NCBI GenBank assembly: GCA_013180625.2
Contig: SNVD02009519.1
Coordinates: forward strand, 496,001 to 560,000
Direction: 5' to 3'
Length of the DNA: 64,000 nucleotides
Source: Boswellia sacra
Taxonomy: Eukaryota; Streptophyta; Magnoliopsida; Sapindales; Burseraceae
Position 1 is the stretch's first letter; each line of letters starts with the position of its first letter. Below the pieces are notes generated by a model. The model was given only the letters and a program-made list of their open reading frames with translations. It ran no database searches and was not told the DNA's origin. Of the stretch, positions 1 to 12,310 are shown piece after piece. A program made the position numbers and the translations under genes.

Positions 1-1407
1 TATAGCTTCATCGGAATTAATTCAAATGCAATAGTCAATGGATAAAAGATCTAAGCAATATCGAAACGTGAGAAAAAAAAGTGAAAAAGTTGCTAATTAA
101 AGAAGTTCTCTAACAATATTCTTCACCCTGAATCAATATTACTCACATCCATCGTCATGGAAATTAGAAGAAGAAAAGAACTGTTAGCTAGAGTCATCAT
201 CTACCCAAAACAAATTAACTTGAGGTTTGTGATTGTGATCAACCCACAAAACTTATTAAAATATGAACAATTTACCATTGGAATATAAAAAAGATTAAAT
301 TACGACATGTGGTGCCATATTCAATTGTCATGAGTTTGGTGTGTGTCAAGTTCGTACCACATCACCATACTGATTTGGTGAGTTTGTCCAGTAAGATGCT
401 AACACATTATCATGAGTGGGTTGAAAAAATTAAGGAAAAAAAGATGACTCAGTAACCATATCTAATGAAATAATGATATGCTATCATGGTAGTTGAAGAA
501 ATTAGAAAAAGAAAAACTGAAAAAATAACCATCCTTAATATATGACTTAATATTAGTAGTTAGACATATCACTTCTGCATGGTAATATGATATATATATG
601 CTTGTCCTACATAAGTACAATGAGCTTACAACTTATAAGGGATCGTCTTTATGACCCTCATGCGAAATAATTGTCGGATTATATTTAAACTTATCTTACT
701 CGTTAATTAATTCATAAAACTACCTCATCAGGATTCTTCTTTCTATTATTGATTATTTTTACCTAGAAAACAATTGAATCGATGTTATGATTGATGACTT
801 GGAAAAAAGAATAAGATGAGGAAAGAAGTCAACAAATCTGAACCACCGAGTGCTTATGTTGTGTTTGGTCAATGTTAATAAATATTATTATCTTATATAT
901 ATATATTGTTTTCTGAAACTTAACGAATTAAAAAAAGTACCTGAAGAAATTTGCTGAAAGTCAACTAATTAACGGAAGATTGTCGTACGATCACATGTTG
1001 TCAGTATGACATGTCGTTTCTGTTATTTGTTAAACAAAGGACTTTGTCCTCCTCTTGACAAAAGCTCATAATAAGCATGGTTCTCGGCGGAAGACAAAAC
1101 GACCTTTGATTTGATTCAAAACCCAATAGATATATGCTTATGTGTACGCCTGTTGCTCTATTGTCTCAATTAAACCAAACGGCTCAACGACTTTTAGAAA
1201 GTGAAAAGAAATTTACAAATTGTGAGATGGAAACAATATATATATATAAATAAAATAGAGCTCGATCATTTAATCACGGCGTATCTATCATTAATACAAC
1301 AAGAGTTATCACTCTCTATTGATCAGAAATACTTCAACACACAGCATTAATAAACACTTTTGAACTCCAACACAACACAACGTAACTAACAAACAGGTTA
1401 CAGATTA
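1..1407. other. intergenic, AT-rich spacer downstream of the ESB1-like gene
   Basis: No open frame or recognisable motif stands out on either strand. There is a short TA run near 895-905 and again near 1235-1247. The last part is probably the 3' UTR and downstream flank of the minus-strand dirigent gene. Nothing else is seen. Confidence 0.6.
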
Positions 1408-2583
1408 CTACTCGGTGATGTAAACACCGAATTTCACTACGGTATCCACGCCATCCGTCGTATGCTGATTCTCCTGATGAATCGTCTCAACAGTCGCATA
1501 CCCTTTAGCATTCTCATACTTCCCAGTCCCGCCAACTATCGCTATCTGTGACTCATGCGACGCCGTCCGATGTACCCCAAAGAAGCTAATAGTGTCCACG
1601 ATTTCATGATCATGTTCACCCCCATGCAACATAACAGTAACCGCGATGGTTTGGCTGGTACCATCCAGAGAGCTAGCTAAGTAGAATCCTTGCGCTCTGC
1701 CAACCACAGCCGATCCCAGCTCGTGTCCTTCAGTCAGTTCGTCGTCGATCACGGTTATGGTGCCGAACATGAGCTTTTGAAGCGAGGAACCGGCCGGTAG
1801 CTGTCCGGCAGAGACAAAGGGTTGGTTGTCGTCCTTGTCGAAAACGTTGTTGGTGCCAGTGTTTTGTAAAACAGTGTTGGGTTGGGCACCGTTTAGACCA
1901 GTTAAGAAAGGAAGGTTGTTCTGGTTTATAATGTTGTTAAGGTTGTTGGGGTTGAGAAGTGGGGTCGCACCATTAACTGGGAAGATGTTGTTGTTGGCCT
2001 TGGAGAAAGGTATGCCGTTGATTTCTGAGTTGGCTATGATCCCTGTTACCACTCTGGCTGATGGGTGGGATCCACCTAGAACGTCATGCATGAAGAAGTA
2101 CAATGGTGAGGTTTTTGAGCCAGGACTTGCCACCGTGGCACCAGCAGTAGCACCCGCCACTGGGGCTGCAGGTCCTGTTGGTGATGTGGTGGTGGGACTT
2201 GCTGCTGTTGCAACGTTACCAACAGGTCCTGTTACAGTAGTGGCAGATGGAGTGGCTACTGGCGCCACATCAGTGATGGGCTGTTCCTCTGTAGTGGGGG
2301 CTTCAGCTTCGGCTTCTTCAGGGAGTGGTGGGTCAGCGTCGTCAACATCATCCGGCGTGGCGGCGGGGGTGGTGGCAGGAAATTGGCCGCTAGGCAGTGT
2401 GGCAGGAGGGACAGTTGTCGCCACAGGATTGGCTGGTTGGGGTGTGTCATCAATGACTGGGGGCTGAGGATCCACGTCATCGAGGATTCTAGCTGAGTTT
2501 GCACATCTGAGAGTGATGGCTAGGAGCAAGAGGCAGATTGTTGCTTTGAGTGCTTTAGAGCTGAATAGTAGAGCTTTGGCCAT
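1408..2583 (-). CDS. Dirigent-domain protein, ESB1/DIR10-type with long disordered N-terminal region
   Basis: Intron-less, 391 aa from the ATG at 2583. The frame is open 54 codons further up, but those codons lack a signal peptide, whereas the chosen Met begins a clear secretory signal (about residues 1-30, hydrophobic core ICLLLLAITL). Residues ~31-158 are rich in Pro, Ala, Thr and acidic residues and look unstructured. Residues 159-391 are a dirigent domain: it opens with SPLYFFMHDVLGG, has an Asn-rich insertion and the conserved FGTITVIDDELT, AQGFYLASSLDGTS and IVGGTGKYENAKGYA segments, and ends FGVYITE. Dirigent proteins guide phenoxy-radical coupling in the cell wall. The long subfamily (Arabidopsis ESB1) organises lignin in Casparian strips; that role here is inferred from architecture. 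A minus-strand TATA (2677-2684) lies about 95 bp above the ATG. A second dirigent gene follows upstream in the same orientation. Confidence 0.9.
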   Translation of the reverse strand: MAKALLFSSKALKATICLLLLAITLRCANSARILDDVDPQPPVIDDTPQPANPVATTVPPATLPSGQFPATTPAATPDDVDDADPPLPEEAEAEAPTTEEQPITDVAPVATPSATTVTGPVGNVATAASPTTTSPTGPAAPVAGATAGATVASPGSKTSPLYFFMHDVLGGSHPSARVVTGIIANSEINGIPFSKANNNIFPVNGATPLLNPNNLNNIINQNNLPFLTGLNGAQPNTVLQNTGTNNVFDKDDNQPFVSAGQLPAGSSLQKLMFGTITVIDDELTEGHELGSAVVGRAQGFYLASSLDGTSQTIAVTVMLHGGEHDHEIVDTISFFGVHRTASHESQIAIVGGTGKYENAKGYATVETIHQENQHTTDGVDTVVKFGVYITE

Positions 2584-3855
2584 TGAGTTGTGAGGAGATA
2601 TAGCTGCAATTCGAGAAAGGATCAGATTTGAAAGAATGTTAATTTGTTGATGGAGAATGGAGTTAATTGTATAATCTATATATAGTTTCAGAAGTCTGTG
2701 TGAAGAAGTGGAGCTGATGACATGGAGTTGTTGCATGATATCCAATTATGCAGACTGTGATTTAGTTGAAAAACCTAACCCCTGTTTGATGAATGAGTTG
2801 ACTACAAAGATGAGTTGGCACAGAAAAATTCTCTTTATCTGTTTGTTTATTCTTTTACAAAACATTCTTTTAGCTCCTTTTAAGTGGTCTGGTTGTCACT
2901 GAAATCAGCAAGGCAAACACTCTACTGGTCAACGCTCATATGCAGCAATTGTTATCAGAATTTTGCAGACTGCAGAAATGAACAACTTAATTTACTTTTG
3001 AAATCCTGAGTTTCATTACCACTTGAAAATATGCAAATTAATAACATCTTGATACTTCAGAATATAGTTTGATTTAATTTCCTCTCTACTGCTAATGTAC
3101 ACTGAGGATGCGTGTGGAAAAATCTCCTAACCTGCTGCGGAAGAAATGCAGAATTTTATGCCCTGCTATTAATGAAGTATGCACATTGCATTTCAGATAA
3201 TTCATTCCATTATTCCTAGCATTTAATATCTTATCATTACATTAAAGTTTCGTACAAAATTTGTAATATCTTATTCAATACTAGATGATCATTTTAATTC
3301 AAATATTTATTATTCCTCAACAACAACTAATAAAATTCTGACAGGCTACACATTTTAAAATTTGGTTAATAAATCTGACATTTGGTTATGAACGTTAGAG
3401 TGCCTAATATTATCTTGAGACTTTTAGATCAAATAATTGTTTAACATGATATTAAAGTTAAAGATTTTGTATTCTGAGTCCACACTCCTTTCACATATTA
3501 TGTATTTGCATCCCATATAAGATGTATCAGATGTCGGTATCCATTGACGTGTTCATAAATTTTACGCAGCTTTTACGGCAGTTATATATAGATCTTTTGG
3601 TATCAAAACTGAAATCAATGAGGACTAGATGTGTAATAACAGAACTCATGGCTGAAGGCTGATGATCTACTTGAATCCTTTAATTTAAATGACATCCTAA
3701 TAAATTCAATCATAAACTGAGATTCTCTTTGCAACTACAAATTTTAATATTTCCCCAAAATAAAAATTAAATTACAGTATTTTACAGTTCTTCGGATAAG
3801 GTAAATGCTAAGGAGAGAAAAGAGAGGCAATCAGTTGCCAAATAACAATCTGACA
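2584..3855. promoter_or_regulatory. spacer with promoter of the ESB1-like gene
   Basis: On the minus strand TATATATA at 2677-2684 is suitably placed for the ATG at 2583. The rest is AT-rich spacer between the two dirigent genes. It holds a 64-codon plus-strand frame (2708-2902) that resembles nothing and is probably chance. No repeat is evident. Confidence 0.5.
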
Positions 3856-4584
3856 CTAACTGAGATAAACATTGAATAATAGGGACGTGTTGGCTTTCTG
3901 CTGTTGCCTTGCAGCACCAGCTCCTGCAGCATCTACAGCCATAACTATTGCATAGCCATTTGCACCATTATACTTCCCAGTACCACCAATAACGGCAATG
4001 TGAGACTCTGCCTCATCCTTCTGATCGTATGCTCCGAAAAATATTAGCCCATCCTTAAACTCATTATTTGCAAAAGTTGCTGTCATAGCCATCAAATGAC
4101 TAGTTCCATCTTCAGAGCTAGCTACATATATCCCCTGTGCTTTTCCAAGGACATGAGGACCATGAGGTGAATACTGATACAAGCCCTCATCAATTATCAT
4201 CAGGGTACCAAGTTCTACTTCCTGAAGAGTAGCTCTAGCTGGGAAGAAAAGACCAAAGTTAGATGCATCAAGTGTTTGAGTTTGAGTTGAAAATCCTGCT
4301 GATGGGTCAGATTGAGATAATGGGATTCCTCCATGGGGAGGGAAAAAGCCTAACGGTTTTGGAAAGGGCAGCTGACTGGTGACTTTAGCAGTTGCAGGCT
4401 TTGATGAGGGATGAGTGTCATTGACATTGAGCGCATCTTTCATAACGAAGGTGAATTTGTGATGTTTGTGGTGATTATGGCTTGGAGTTGAGTTGCCAAG
4501 GTTTCTGGCTGAGGATGATAGGTTGATTATAGGCATCAGTAGAAGCAACCAAGTTACGGTCGATGAGAACTCGGCCATTTTCAT
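3856..4584 (-). CDS. Dirigent family protein (short form)
   Basis: Intron-less, 242 aa. A signal peptide (about residues 1-26, core TWLLLLMPIINL) is followed by a short His-rich stretch (HNHHKHHKF) and then a dirigent domain from about residue 43 to the C-terminus. Family signatures seen are FVMKDAL, ELGTLMIIDEGL, KAQGIYVASSEDGTS, FFGAYD, AVIGGTGKYNGANGYA and the C-terminal FNVYLS. A second Met at residue 3 is an equally possible start (4578). The protein is probably secreted to the apoplast, where dirigent proteins direct stereoselective monolignol coupling. It lies about 1.3 kb upstream of the longer ESB1-like paralogue in the same orientation, so the pair is a tandem duplication. Its domain is closest in style to the DIR9/16/18/24/25 class. 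The substrate cannot be told from sequence. Confidence 0.9.
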   Translation of the reverse strand: MKMAEFSSTVTWLLLLMPIINLSSSARNLGNSTPSHNHHKHHKFTFVMKDALNVNDTHPSSKPATAKVTSQLPFPKPLGFFPPHGGIPLSQSDPSAGFSTQTQTLDASNFGLFFPARATLQEVELGTLMIIDEGLYQYSPHGPHVLGKAQGIYVASSEDGTSHLMAMTATFANNEFKDGLIFFGAYDQKDEAESHIAVIGGTGKYNGANGYAIVMAVDAAGAGAARQQQKANTSLLFNVYLS

Positions 4585-5300
4585 TATGAGATTAAGCTTT
4601 CTACCTTCGGGTTTCTGTTCAATTATAATTGTAACTCTTTAAGAGAATTTGGTTTTGGTTCAGTTGGAGTAGTTGGTATGTATTTGGTAGTGTGTGACTT
4701 CAAAGAATCATATAGCAATATAGCTTCAAATACTACTTTTATTAACAACTGTACATTTTGATCACTTAATTAAATCATTAAAAAAAAAATCTTTTTCCGA
4801 TATATTGAAGTCCAATGCCACATGTGTTTGGGTAATAAAAATTTTGATATGTTATACTTAGTTGAAGTAAGTAAATTTGCCAATGATAAAAATTTCATAT
4901 TTAAATTTAAGTAAATTTAACTGAATAAATTAAATGAATTTAGTAACTAATTTATTCTTTTTACCTCTTTTCTTTTTCTGATTTTTTTAACTTAAATTTC
5001 AAATTAACATTCTAAATTTTGACTAATACTCAAAACAATTATAGTTAATTGTCTAAATTAAATGTGAAATTAATTTAAAAAAATTGTTAAACAGGGCTAT
5101 TAATTTTTGTTAATATACCCAATGAGTAACAAACATTTCGCTTTCTTCATTTTATCCCCTCTCCTTCCCTCTCGTTCAAAACCCTAACCCCTCCTCTTCT
5201 GTTTCGTTTCACTTCTTCACTCTCTCAAAACCCTAACCTCTTTTCTTCTTCTTCTTCATTTTGCTTCTTACACTGTCTCAGAACCCTAATTCTAACAACC
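4585..5300. promoter_or_regulatory. divergent promoter region between the short dirigent gene and SF3B3; telo-boxes in SF3B3 leader
   Basis: AT-rich DNA that must serve both divergent genes. In the last 130 bp before the SF3B3 ATG there are two exact telo-boxes (AAACCCTAA at 5178-5186 and 5228-5236) and a third near-match (AACCCTAA near 5283), in a pyrimidine-rich leader. Telo-boxes are common near start sites of plant translation and RNA-processing genes. No clear TATA is seen for SF3B3. Confidence 0.6.
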
Positions 5301-8300
5301 ATGTATCTCTACAGTCTTACTCTCCAGCAAGCCACCGGCATAGTCACCGCCATCAATGGCAATTTCTCCGGAACCAAAACCCCCGAAATCGTCGTCGCAC
5401 GTGGCAAGATCCTGGAGCTTCTCCGCCCCGAAAGTACTGGTAAAATCGAAAGCGTCCTCTCTACTGATATCTTCGGCGCCATTCGCTCCCTCGCTCAGTT
5501 TCGACTCACCGGTTCCCAGAAAGACTACATCGTCGTTGGGTCAGATTCGGGCCGCATCGTTATCCTAGAGTACAACCCGTCGAAGAATGCCTTTGATAAA
5601 ATCCACCAAGAAACCTTCGGTAAATCGGGCTGCCGCAGGATTGTTCCGGGTCAGTACTTGGCCATTGACCCAAAAGGTCGAGCCGTGATGATTGGAGCAT
5701 GTGAGAAGCAAAAATTAGTTTATGTTTTGAATAGAGATACGGCTGCCAGGTTAACTATTTCATCGCCATTAGAAGCACATAAATCACACACGATTGTTTA
5801 TTCTATATGTGGTGTTGATTGCGGGTTCGATAACCCAATTTTCGCAGCAATAGAGTTGGATTACTCTGAAGCTGACCAGGATTCAACTGGTCAGGCTGCG
5901 AGTGAGGCCCAGAAGCATTTGACATTTTATGAGCTAGATTTAGGTCTTAATCACGTGTCAAGAAAATGGTCTGAACCGGTAGATAATGGTGCTAATATGT
6001 TAGTTACAGTGCCTGGAGGAGGCGATGGGCCAAGTGGGGTTTTGGTTTGTGCGGAGAATTTTGTTATTTACAAGAATCAGGGTCATCCGGATATTAGGGC
6101 TGTGATTCCTAGACGGGCGGATTTGCCAGCTGAACGTGGGGTTCTGATAGTTTCGGCTGCTACACATAAGCAAAAATCTATGTTTTTCTTTTTGTTGCAG
6201 ACCGAGTATGGGGATATATTTAAGGTTACTTTAGAACATGATAATGAGCATGTTAGTGAGTTGAAAATCAAGTATTTTGATACTATTCCTGTGACTGCCT
6301 CAATGTGTGTGTTGAAATCTGGGTATTTGTTTGCTGCATCTGAGTTTGGGAACCATGCTTTGTATCAGTTTCAAGCAATTGGGCAAGACCCAGACGTAGA
6401 AGCCTCTTCGGCCACTTTGATGGAGACTGAAGAAGGGTTTCAGCCTGTCTTTTTTCAGCCTCGAGGACTAAAGAATCTTGTTAGGATTGAGCTAGTTGAG
6501 AGTCTGATGCCGATAATGGATATGAGGATCTCAAATGTGTTTGAGGAGGAAGCACCTCAGATATTTACATTATGTGGACGTGGTCCTCGTTCGTCACTGA
6601 GGATACTGAGGCCAGGTCTTGCTGTGAGTGAGATGGCTGTGTCACAGCTTCCTGGTGTCCCAAGTGCCGTTTGGACTGTGAAAAAGAATGTTAATGATGA
6701 GTTTGATGCCTATATCGTTGTTTCTTTTAACAATGCAACTCTTGTGCTTTCAATTGGTGAAACTGTTGAAGAAGTTAGTGACAGTGGGTTTCTTGATACA
6801 ACACCTTCACTTGCTGTTTCATTGATAGGTGATGATTCTCTAATGCAAGTTCATCCCAGTGGTATTAGGCATATCAGGGAAGATGGGCGTATTAATGAGT
6901 GGAGAACACCTGGAAAGAGGACGATTGTTAAGGTTGGCTCTAATAGACTTCAAGTGGTCATTGCACTGAGTGGGGGGGAGCTTATTTACTTTGAGGTGGA
7001 TATGACTGGACAACTGATGGAGGTGGAGAAGCATGAAATGTCTGGAGATGTGGCTTGTTTGGACATTGCTCCAGTTCCTGAAGGAAGGCAGAGATCCCGT
7101 TTCCTTGCAGTGGGTTCATATGACAACACAATCCGTATCTTATCATTGGATCCTGATGACTGCATGCAGATTCTCAGTGTTCAAAGTGTGTCTTCACCTC
7201 CTGAATCTCTACTTTTCCTTGAAGTTCAGGCATCAATAGGTGGGGAGGATGGTGCAGATCACCCTGCTAGCCTTTTCCTTAATGCTGGTTTGCAGAATGG
7301 GGTTTTGTTCAGAACAGTGGTGGATATGGTGACAGGTCAGCTTTCAGATTCGCGTTCCAGATTCTTGGGGCTGAGAGCCCCTAAGCTGTTTTCTGTTGTT
7401 GTGGGAGGGCGGTCTGCCATGCTTTGCTTGTCCAGTCGACCCTGGCTAGGTTATATTCACCGGGGATGTTTCCTTTTAACACCCCTTTCTTACGAGACTC
7501 TTGAATATGCTGCTTCTTTTTCATCTGATCAGTGTGTGGAAGGTGTTGTTGCAGTTGCTGGGAATGCATTGAGGGTTTTTACTATTGAGCGACTTGGAGA
7601 AACCTTTAATGAGACTGCTATTCCTTTAAGGTACACACCCAGAAAGTTTGTTCTCCAACCTAAGCGGAAATTGCTTGTAATTATTGAGAGTGATCAAGGA
7701 GCATTAACTGCAGAAGAGCGTGAAGCAGCAAAGAAGGAGTGTTTTGAGGCTGGAATGGGGGAAAATGGAAATGGTAATGTGGAGCAGATGGAAAATGGTG
7801 ATGATGAGAATAAGGATGATCCCCTCTCTGATGAGCAGTATGGTTACCCAAAGGCAGAGTCAGACAAGTGGGTTTCATGCATCAGAGTTCTTGATCCAAG
7901 GACAGCCAATACAACTTGTCTACTGGAGCTTCAGGACAGTGAAGCTGCCTTTAGTATATGCACAGTGAATTTTCATGATAAGGAGTATGGAACTCTTTTA
8001 GCTGTTGGTACAGCAAAGGGACTGCAGTTTTGGCCCAAAAGAAGTATGATTGCAGGATATATTCATATTTATAGGTTTTTGGAAGATGGGAAAACCCTGG
8101 AACTTTTGCACAAGACACAAGTGGAAGGTGTTCCTCTCGCTTTAAGCCAGTTTCAGGGAAGGTTACTTGCTGGAATAGGACCTGTTCTTAGATTGTATGA
8201 CTTGGGGAAAAAGAGATTACTTAGGAAATGTGAGAATAAGTTGTTCCCTAACACTATCGTTTCTATTCATACCTATCGTGATCGAATCTATGTAGGTGAC

Positions 8301-9977
8301 ATTCAAGAGGTATGTTACCTGAGTGAGTTAAATTTAATCTTTCTGTTTTTTTTTTTTTTTGTATTAGTTTATTTTATTTTTATTTTTATTTTTTTGTTTG
8401 TTCATTTTATTTGCATGAGTTTATGTTTTGATAAATTAATTCCAACTCCTGTTGTTAATGAATATCAGATGAATGTTTCTCAAGTTTGCATAGGTCATAT
8501 ATGTTGACTTAAATGCTGAAGGAAATGCTTAAAGAGAACAGAGAAGCAATTTTATTGGATAAATACTAATTACAGCGATTAAATGTTTGACCTCAGAGTT
8601 TTGTAGAATTTGTCAAATTTGGGCAGAGATGATCAATTTAAACTTGAAATTATCCTAGTTTTGGTCATTATTTTAGACTTGGCTGTTAAATTTTTTAATT
8701 CCTTCTTTGGTTTGGCATTCAATAATTGCTTTGATTAATTTTACAAAGATTTTGGGTAGAAGCGTTTGGGAAATTGGTGGAAAAAGGATAAAACAGAGAG
8801 CCTTTTATCCTATTATTTGTGGTCACCTACAGCAATGTTATTCTGTATTTCGTACCATGGAGAGCCATTTTCTGTTAACTAACAGGAAAAGATTTACTTT
8901 TTATCATTCTCTTATCCTAAATAATTTAAAGCTTTTTTCACTAGCAATGCACGGGCCTTAGCATCTCAATTGTCTTGCCTCATAAAATCCTAGCACTTAA
9001 TTACTTATAGTACATTTATTTTAGATTGTTTGCTTATCTTAAACTTTGATTTTTCAATATTAAACCTTTGTCTTAAATTTCATTGAGGTAGACATTTCTG
9101 ATGGAATCAAATACATGTTATTACAAGTTTTTACTAGCTGATGTTGTGCTGAAGTGGTCTACTTGTGAGCAAATTATGCACTGATTTTTTTTTTTTTAAA
9201 TTTAAACTTTAATTACTGTTATGGTTTGCAGTCATTCCATTTCTGCAAATATAGACGGGATGAAAATCAACTCTATATTTTCGCTGACGATTCTGTTCCA
9301 AGATGGGTTACTGCATCACACCACATAGATTTTGACACCATGGCAGGTGCAGACAAGTTTGGGAATGTGTATTTTGTGCGGCTGCCACAGGATGTTTCTG
9401 ATGAGATAGAAGAAGATCCAACCGGTGGGAAGATAAAATGGGAGCAGGGGAAGCTCAATGGAGCTCCGAACAAAGTAGAAGAGATAGTACAGTTTCATGT
9501 TGGTGATGTTGTCGCGTCCATGCAGAAGGCGTCTCTGGTTCCAGGAGGTGGAGAGTGCATCATTTATGGGACAGTTATGGGGAGTTTGGGGTCGTTGCTT
9601 GCATTCACCTCCCGCGATGATGTTGACTTTTTTTCTCACCTGGAGATGCATATGAGGCAAGAACACCCACCTTTATGTGGACGTGATCACATGGCTTATA
9701 GATCTGCTTATTTCCCTGTGAAGGTAAACCTTTTAGTGTCTTGGATGAACTTATTATCACTGCTTTAAAGAGCTCGAGTACTCTTGGTCTTTGCTTTTTG
9801 TAAGGTCAACAATGCTGAAAGTTTGAGATAATTTTGCAGGATGTGATTGATGGGGATCTATGTGAGCAGTTCCCAACCCTGCCTCTGGATTTGCAAAAAA
9901 AAATTGCTGATGAATTGGATAGGACGCCCGGGGAGATCCTGAAGAAACTTGAAGAAATTAGAAATAAAATTGTCTGA
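5301..9977 (+). CDS. SF3B3: Splicing factor 3B subunit 3 (SF3B3 / SAP130)
   Basis: Three coding exons: 5301-8309, 9232-9723 and 9840-9977, all joined in phase 0, giving 1212 aa. The family is about 1215 aa, so the protein is full length. It starts MYLYSLTLQQATGI and ends KLEEIRNKIV, as in plant SAP130. It is a three-beta-propeller protein of the DDB1/CPSF160 family, with an MMS1-type N-terminal part (roughly residues 75-560) and a CPSF_A C-terminal part (roughly 870-1180). An acidic, Gly/Asn-rich insert (MGENGNGNVEQMENGDDENK) sits near residue 820. It is a core part of the SF3b subcomplex of U2 snRNP, which recognises the branch point. Splice sites: donor gtatgt at 8310, acceptor tttgcag ending at 9231; donor gtaaac at 9724, acceptor ttttgcag ending at 9839. 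Reading straight through the first donor adds a false 65-residue tail. Confidence 0.97.
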
Positions 9978-10471
9978 AAAGGTGCCGTTTTGAGTCCGCG
10001 CCCTTTTTAGTTGTCATTTTATTTACTTGTTTGTTGTATATATAGACAGCCGTCTGGTGTAGGATATTTCTTAGTTGTTTACGTACCGACCGAGTACTGA
10101 CTTCCCTTGGATTAATGCCCGGACATATCAGAGTGTTCTTTTCGTCAATCTTCACTTGTAATAGCGTACTGATCATCAACTTAGCTTGCTGGAAGCCTGT
10201 TTTATCCCATCACAATCTTTATCTAACAATTTTCCTTGTCTGGATTTTAACCAATTTTTAATCTCATGTTGAGGCTCCATGTCTTGTCTTTGACAATTCT
10301 GTGGAGTTCGATTGAGCCAAGTCATCACTCCTTTTTTTTTTAAAATCCTTTTTATGATACTAATATGTGATTAATTTACTTCGCAATTATCACTAATCCA
10401 TTATTCTTATATAACGTCTATATATATAATTTAAGAGTATAATAATATTTATCTGCCTTCCTCAATACTTA
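9978..10471. other. SF3B3 3' flank
   Basis: Downstream sequence of SF3B3, presumably its 3' UTR and terminator region. No further gene. It ends at the TTA that borders the candidate Harbinger-like element. Confidence 0.5.
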
Positions 10472-12310
10472 GGGTGTATTCATTTTTGAATTATGTGTTT
10501 TTGTTTTCAAAATGATTTGGAAAATGGATTTCTATGATTAAGAAAAAATAATTTAACTGAAGGATATGAATTATAAAAATATTAATTTAATAATGATTTT
10601 AAAAATATGTGTTTGAAAATAAATCATTGATATCAAATTTTGAAAACAAAAACTTAAAATATGTTTGAAAATTAATCAAAAAAATAAGTTTTTACAAATT
10701 GTATAAATAAAAAGATTACTTACAAATATCACACACACATATATATTTCTAATACAGATAACATTACCCGTTCATTATTGACAAATAGAAATTATAAAAT
10801 TCGACATCTCGTGGGTGAAATTGGCTGCCACCGTCTTACTTGCCTGAACAACTATGTGTATATATATATATATATATATATTTCTTGTTATAAGAATGAA
10901 ATATGTCTAACTGCCTGATTTGTTAAATCTTATTAAATTTTATATATCCTTAAACTTAATTATTGATATTTGTTATTATTTTAATATAATAAAAAGTTTT
11001 ATGTACACAAGTCAACATAAAAGAAACAGATTGTGAGAAAAAAAAAAATTTAAAAGAAGAGTGTTGCTAGCATTTTTTTCTTCTTCTTTACAATGTTTTT
11101 TACGGCCAAATTTCACCAAATAACCTCATTCGCTTTTCATTATTCATATCTAATCCCAATTTCATTTTTAACTAATTCTAACCCTTTTACAAATTGAAAG
11201 TATAGTTATGCCCTTAAAAGTTTGGTAAATAACAAAGCACCCGTCCCCGACAAGCTTTTCTCCTCGTTGATGGCACGTGCCTTTCTCTTTCTCCACCCAG
11301 CTTCCCACAACCACCTTGCAATCAAACCCACAACCACCACCACCCCACCCCTCAACACTTGCCTTTCTCTTTCTCCACCCAACTTCCCACCCCACCCTGC
11401 AATCACCCCCCACCACCACCCAACTTGCCTTTCTCTTTCTCTTTCCCCCTTCTTGCTTGCCTTTCTCTTTCTCCACCCAGCTTCCCGCCCCCTTCTGGTT
11501 CTCCTCCTCCTCTACCCTATCGTTCAACCCAAAATCCAATCAAGAACTGCAAGATCCCGCTAATGACCAATACCAATGTCAGCGAAGACCAGTATTTTGA
11601 TTATGGAGGCTTCTTTTTCTTTGATTTTTTTTTTTTTTGCATTTTTTTGAATGCATTGAGAAGGCTCCTTTTTGAAAGTGTTTCTACTAGTAGTGATGTT
11701 TGATTTGTTTCAATTGAAATGGAATTGGATTTGAGTCGAAGTTTCAAGCTATGCCATGGACGATGTCTTTCTTTGAGCATGCTGTCGAAGAACTACAACG
11801 ATGCTGTCTTGGCTGGAACTGAGAAATGATATCAAGTTTTACGTGTTGGCGGACGGTCGTGGTGGATGATTATACTTGTTAGTGTTGCTTGTGGTTCTCC
11901 AGTCAAAAACTACAGAAGAAATTGGGTAGAGAGGTTGAGAAAGAGGGTATGTTTGTCTTAGCTCCTTCTTCCCGGATCCCCTTTCATCCTTCTACTCATT
12001 CATATTCAAGGTAAGCTATTCACTTTAGACTGCCCGAGATCAATGAAGGAAGAGATCAGCTTGAGAGCGGAAGAAAGAGATATGGTCCAGATGAAATCGT
12101 AGAGAGGAAAGATGATTTTTTCTGCAGAAAATGGAGAGAGAGAGAGGGCAGCGAACTGTATACAGATCCAGGGGTAAAGTTAAAGATAAAAACGGAAATA
12201 ATCTTATTTTATGAAAATGGAAATGGGAAACAAAAACGAACAAAAATCTCTCGAATTCCAGTAAATTGAAAATGAAAAACACAGTGTGCAGCACGAAAAC
12301 GAACACAGCC
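10472..12310. mobile_element. candidate PIF/Harbinger-like non-autonomous element (1.84 kb)
   Basis: The left edge reads GGGTGTATTCATTTTTG right after TTA (10469-10471). The right edge, read on the minus strand, is GGCTGTGTTCGTTTTCG and is followed by TTA (12311-12313). Both ends then continue T-rich with TGTGTTTTT and TTTTCA blocks. A 3-bp TTA target duplication and GGGTGTGTTCG-type ends are typical of PIF/Harbinger elements. No transposase is present. Inside are an AT-rich part, a TA microsatellite (about 10856-10880) and a minisatellite (11279-11490). The terminal match is imperfect and two unrelated ends cannot be excluded. Confidence 0.4.
11279..11490. repeat. minisatellite, about 80-bp units, C/T-rich on the plus strand
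   Basis: The block GCCTTTCTCTTTCTCCACCC recurs at about 11279, 11361 and 11459, with a partial copy near 11427. Each is followed by a Pro/Thr-like CCACCACC tract. The array keeps three overlapping frames open on both strands (up to 123 codons), which explains several long but meaningless open frames here. Confidence 0.75.

Noticed and set aside
1826..2467. 213-codon plus-strand frame antisense to the ESB1-like gene
   Set aside because: It is the mirror of the Pro/Ala/Thr-rich coding region (Gly/Ala/Val-rich on the other strand) and has no family signature.
8310..8507. Extra 65-residue C-terminus when SF3B3 exon 1 is read through
   Set aside because: It is intron sequence (poly-Phe/Ile). The frame-conserving donor at 8310 and the next exon at 9232 restore the known SF3B3 sequence.
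11168..11703. Overlapping frames of 66-123 codons on both strands
   Set aside because: They are products of a C/T-rich minisatellite with no domain and no start or splice context.
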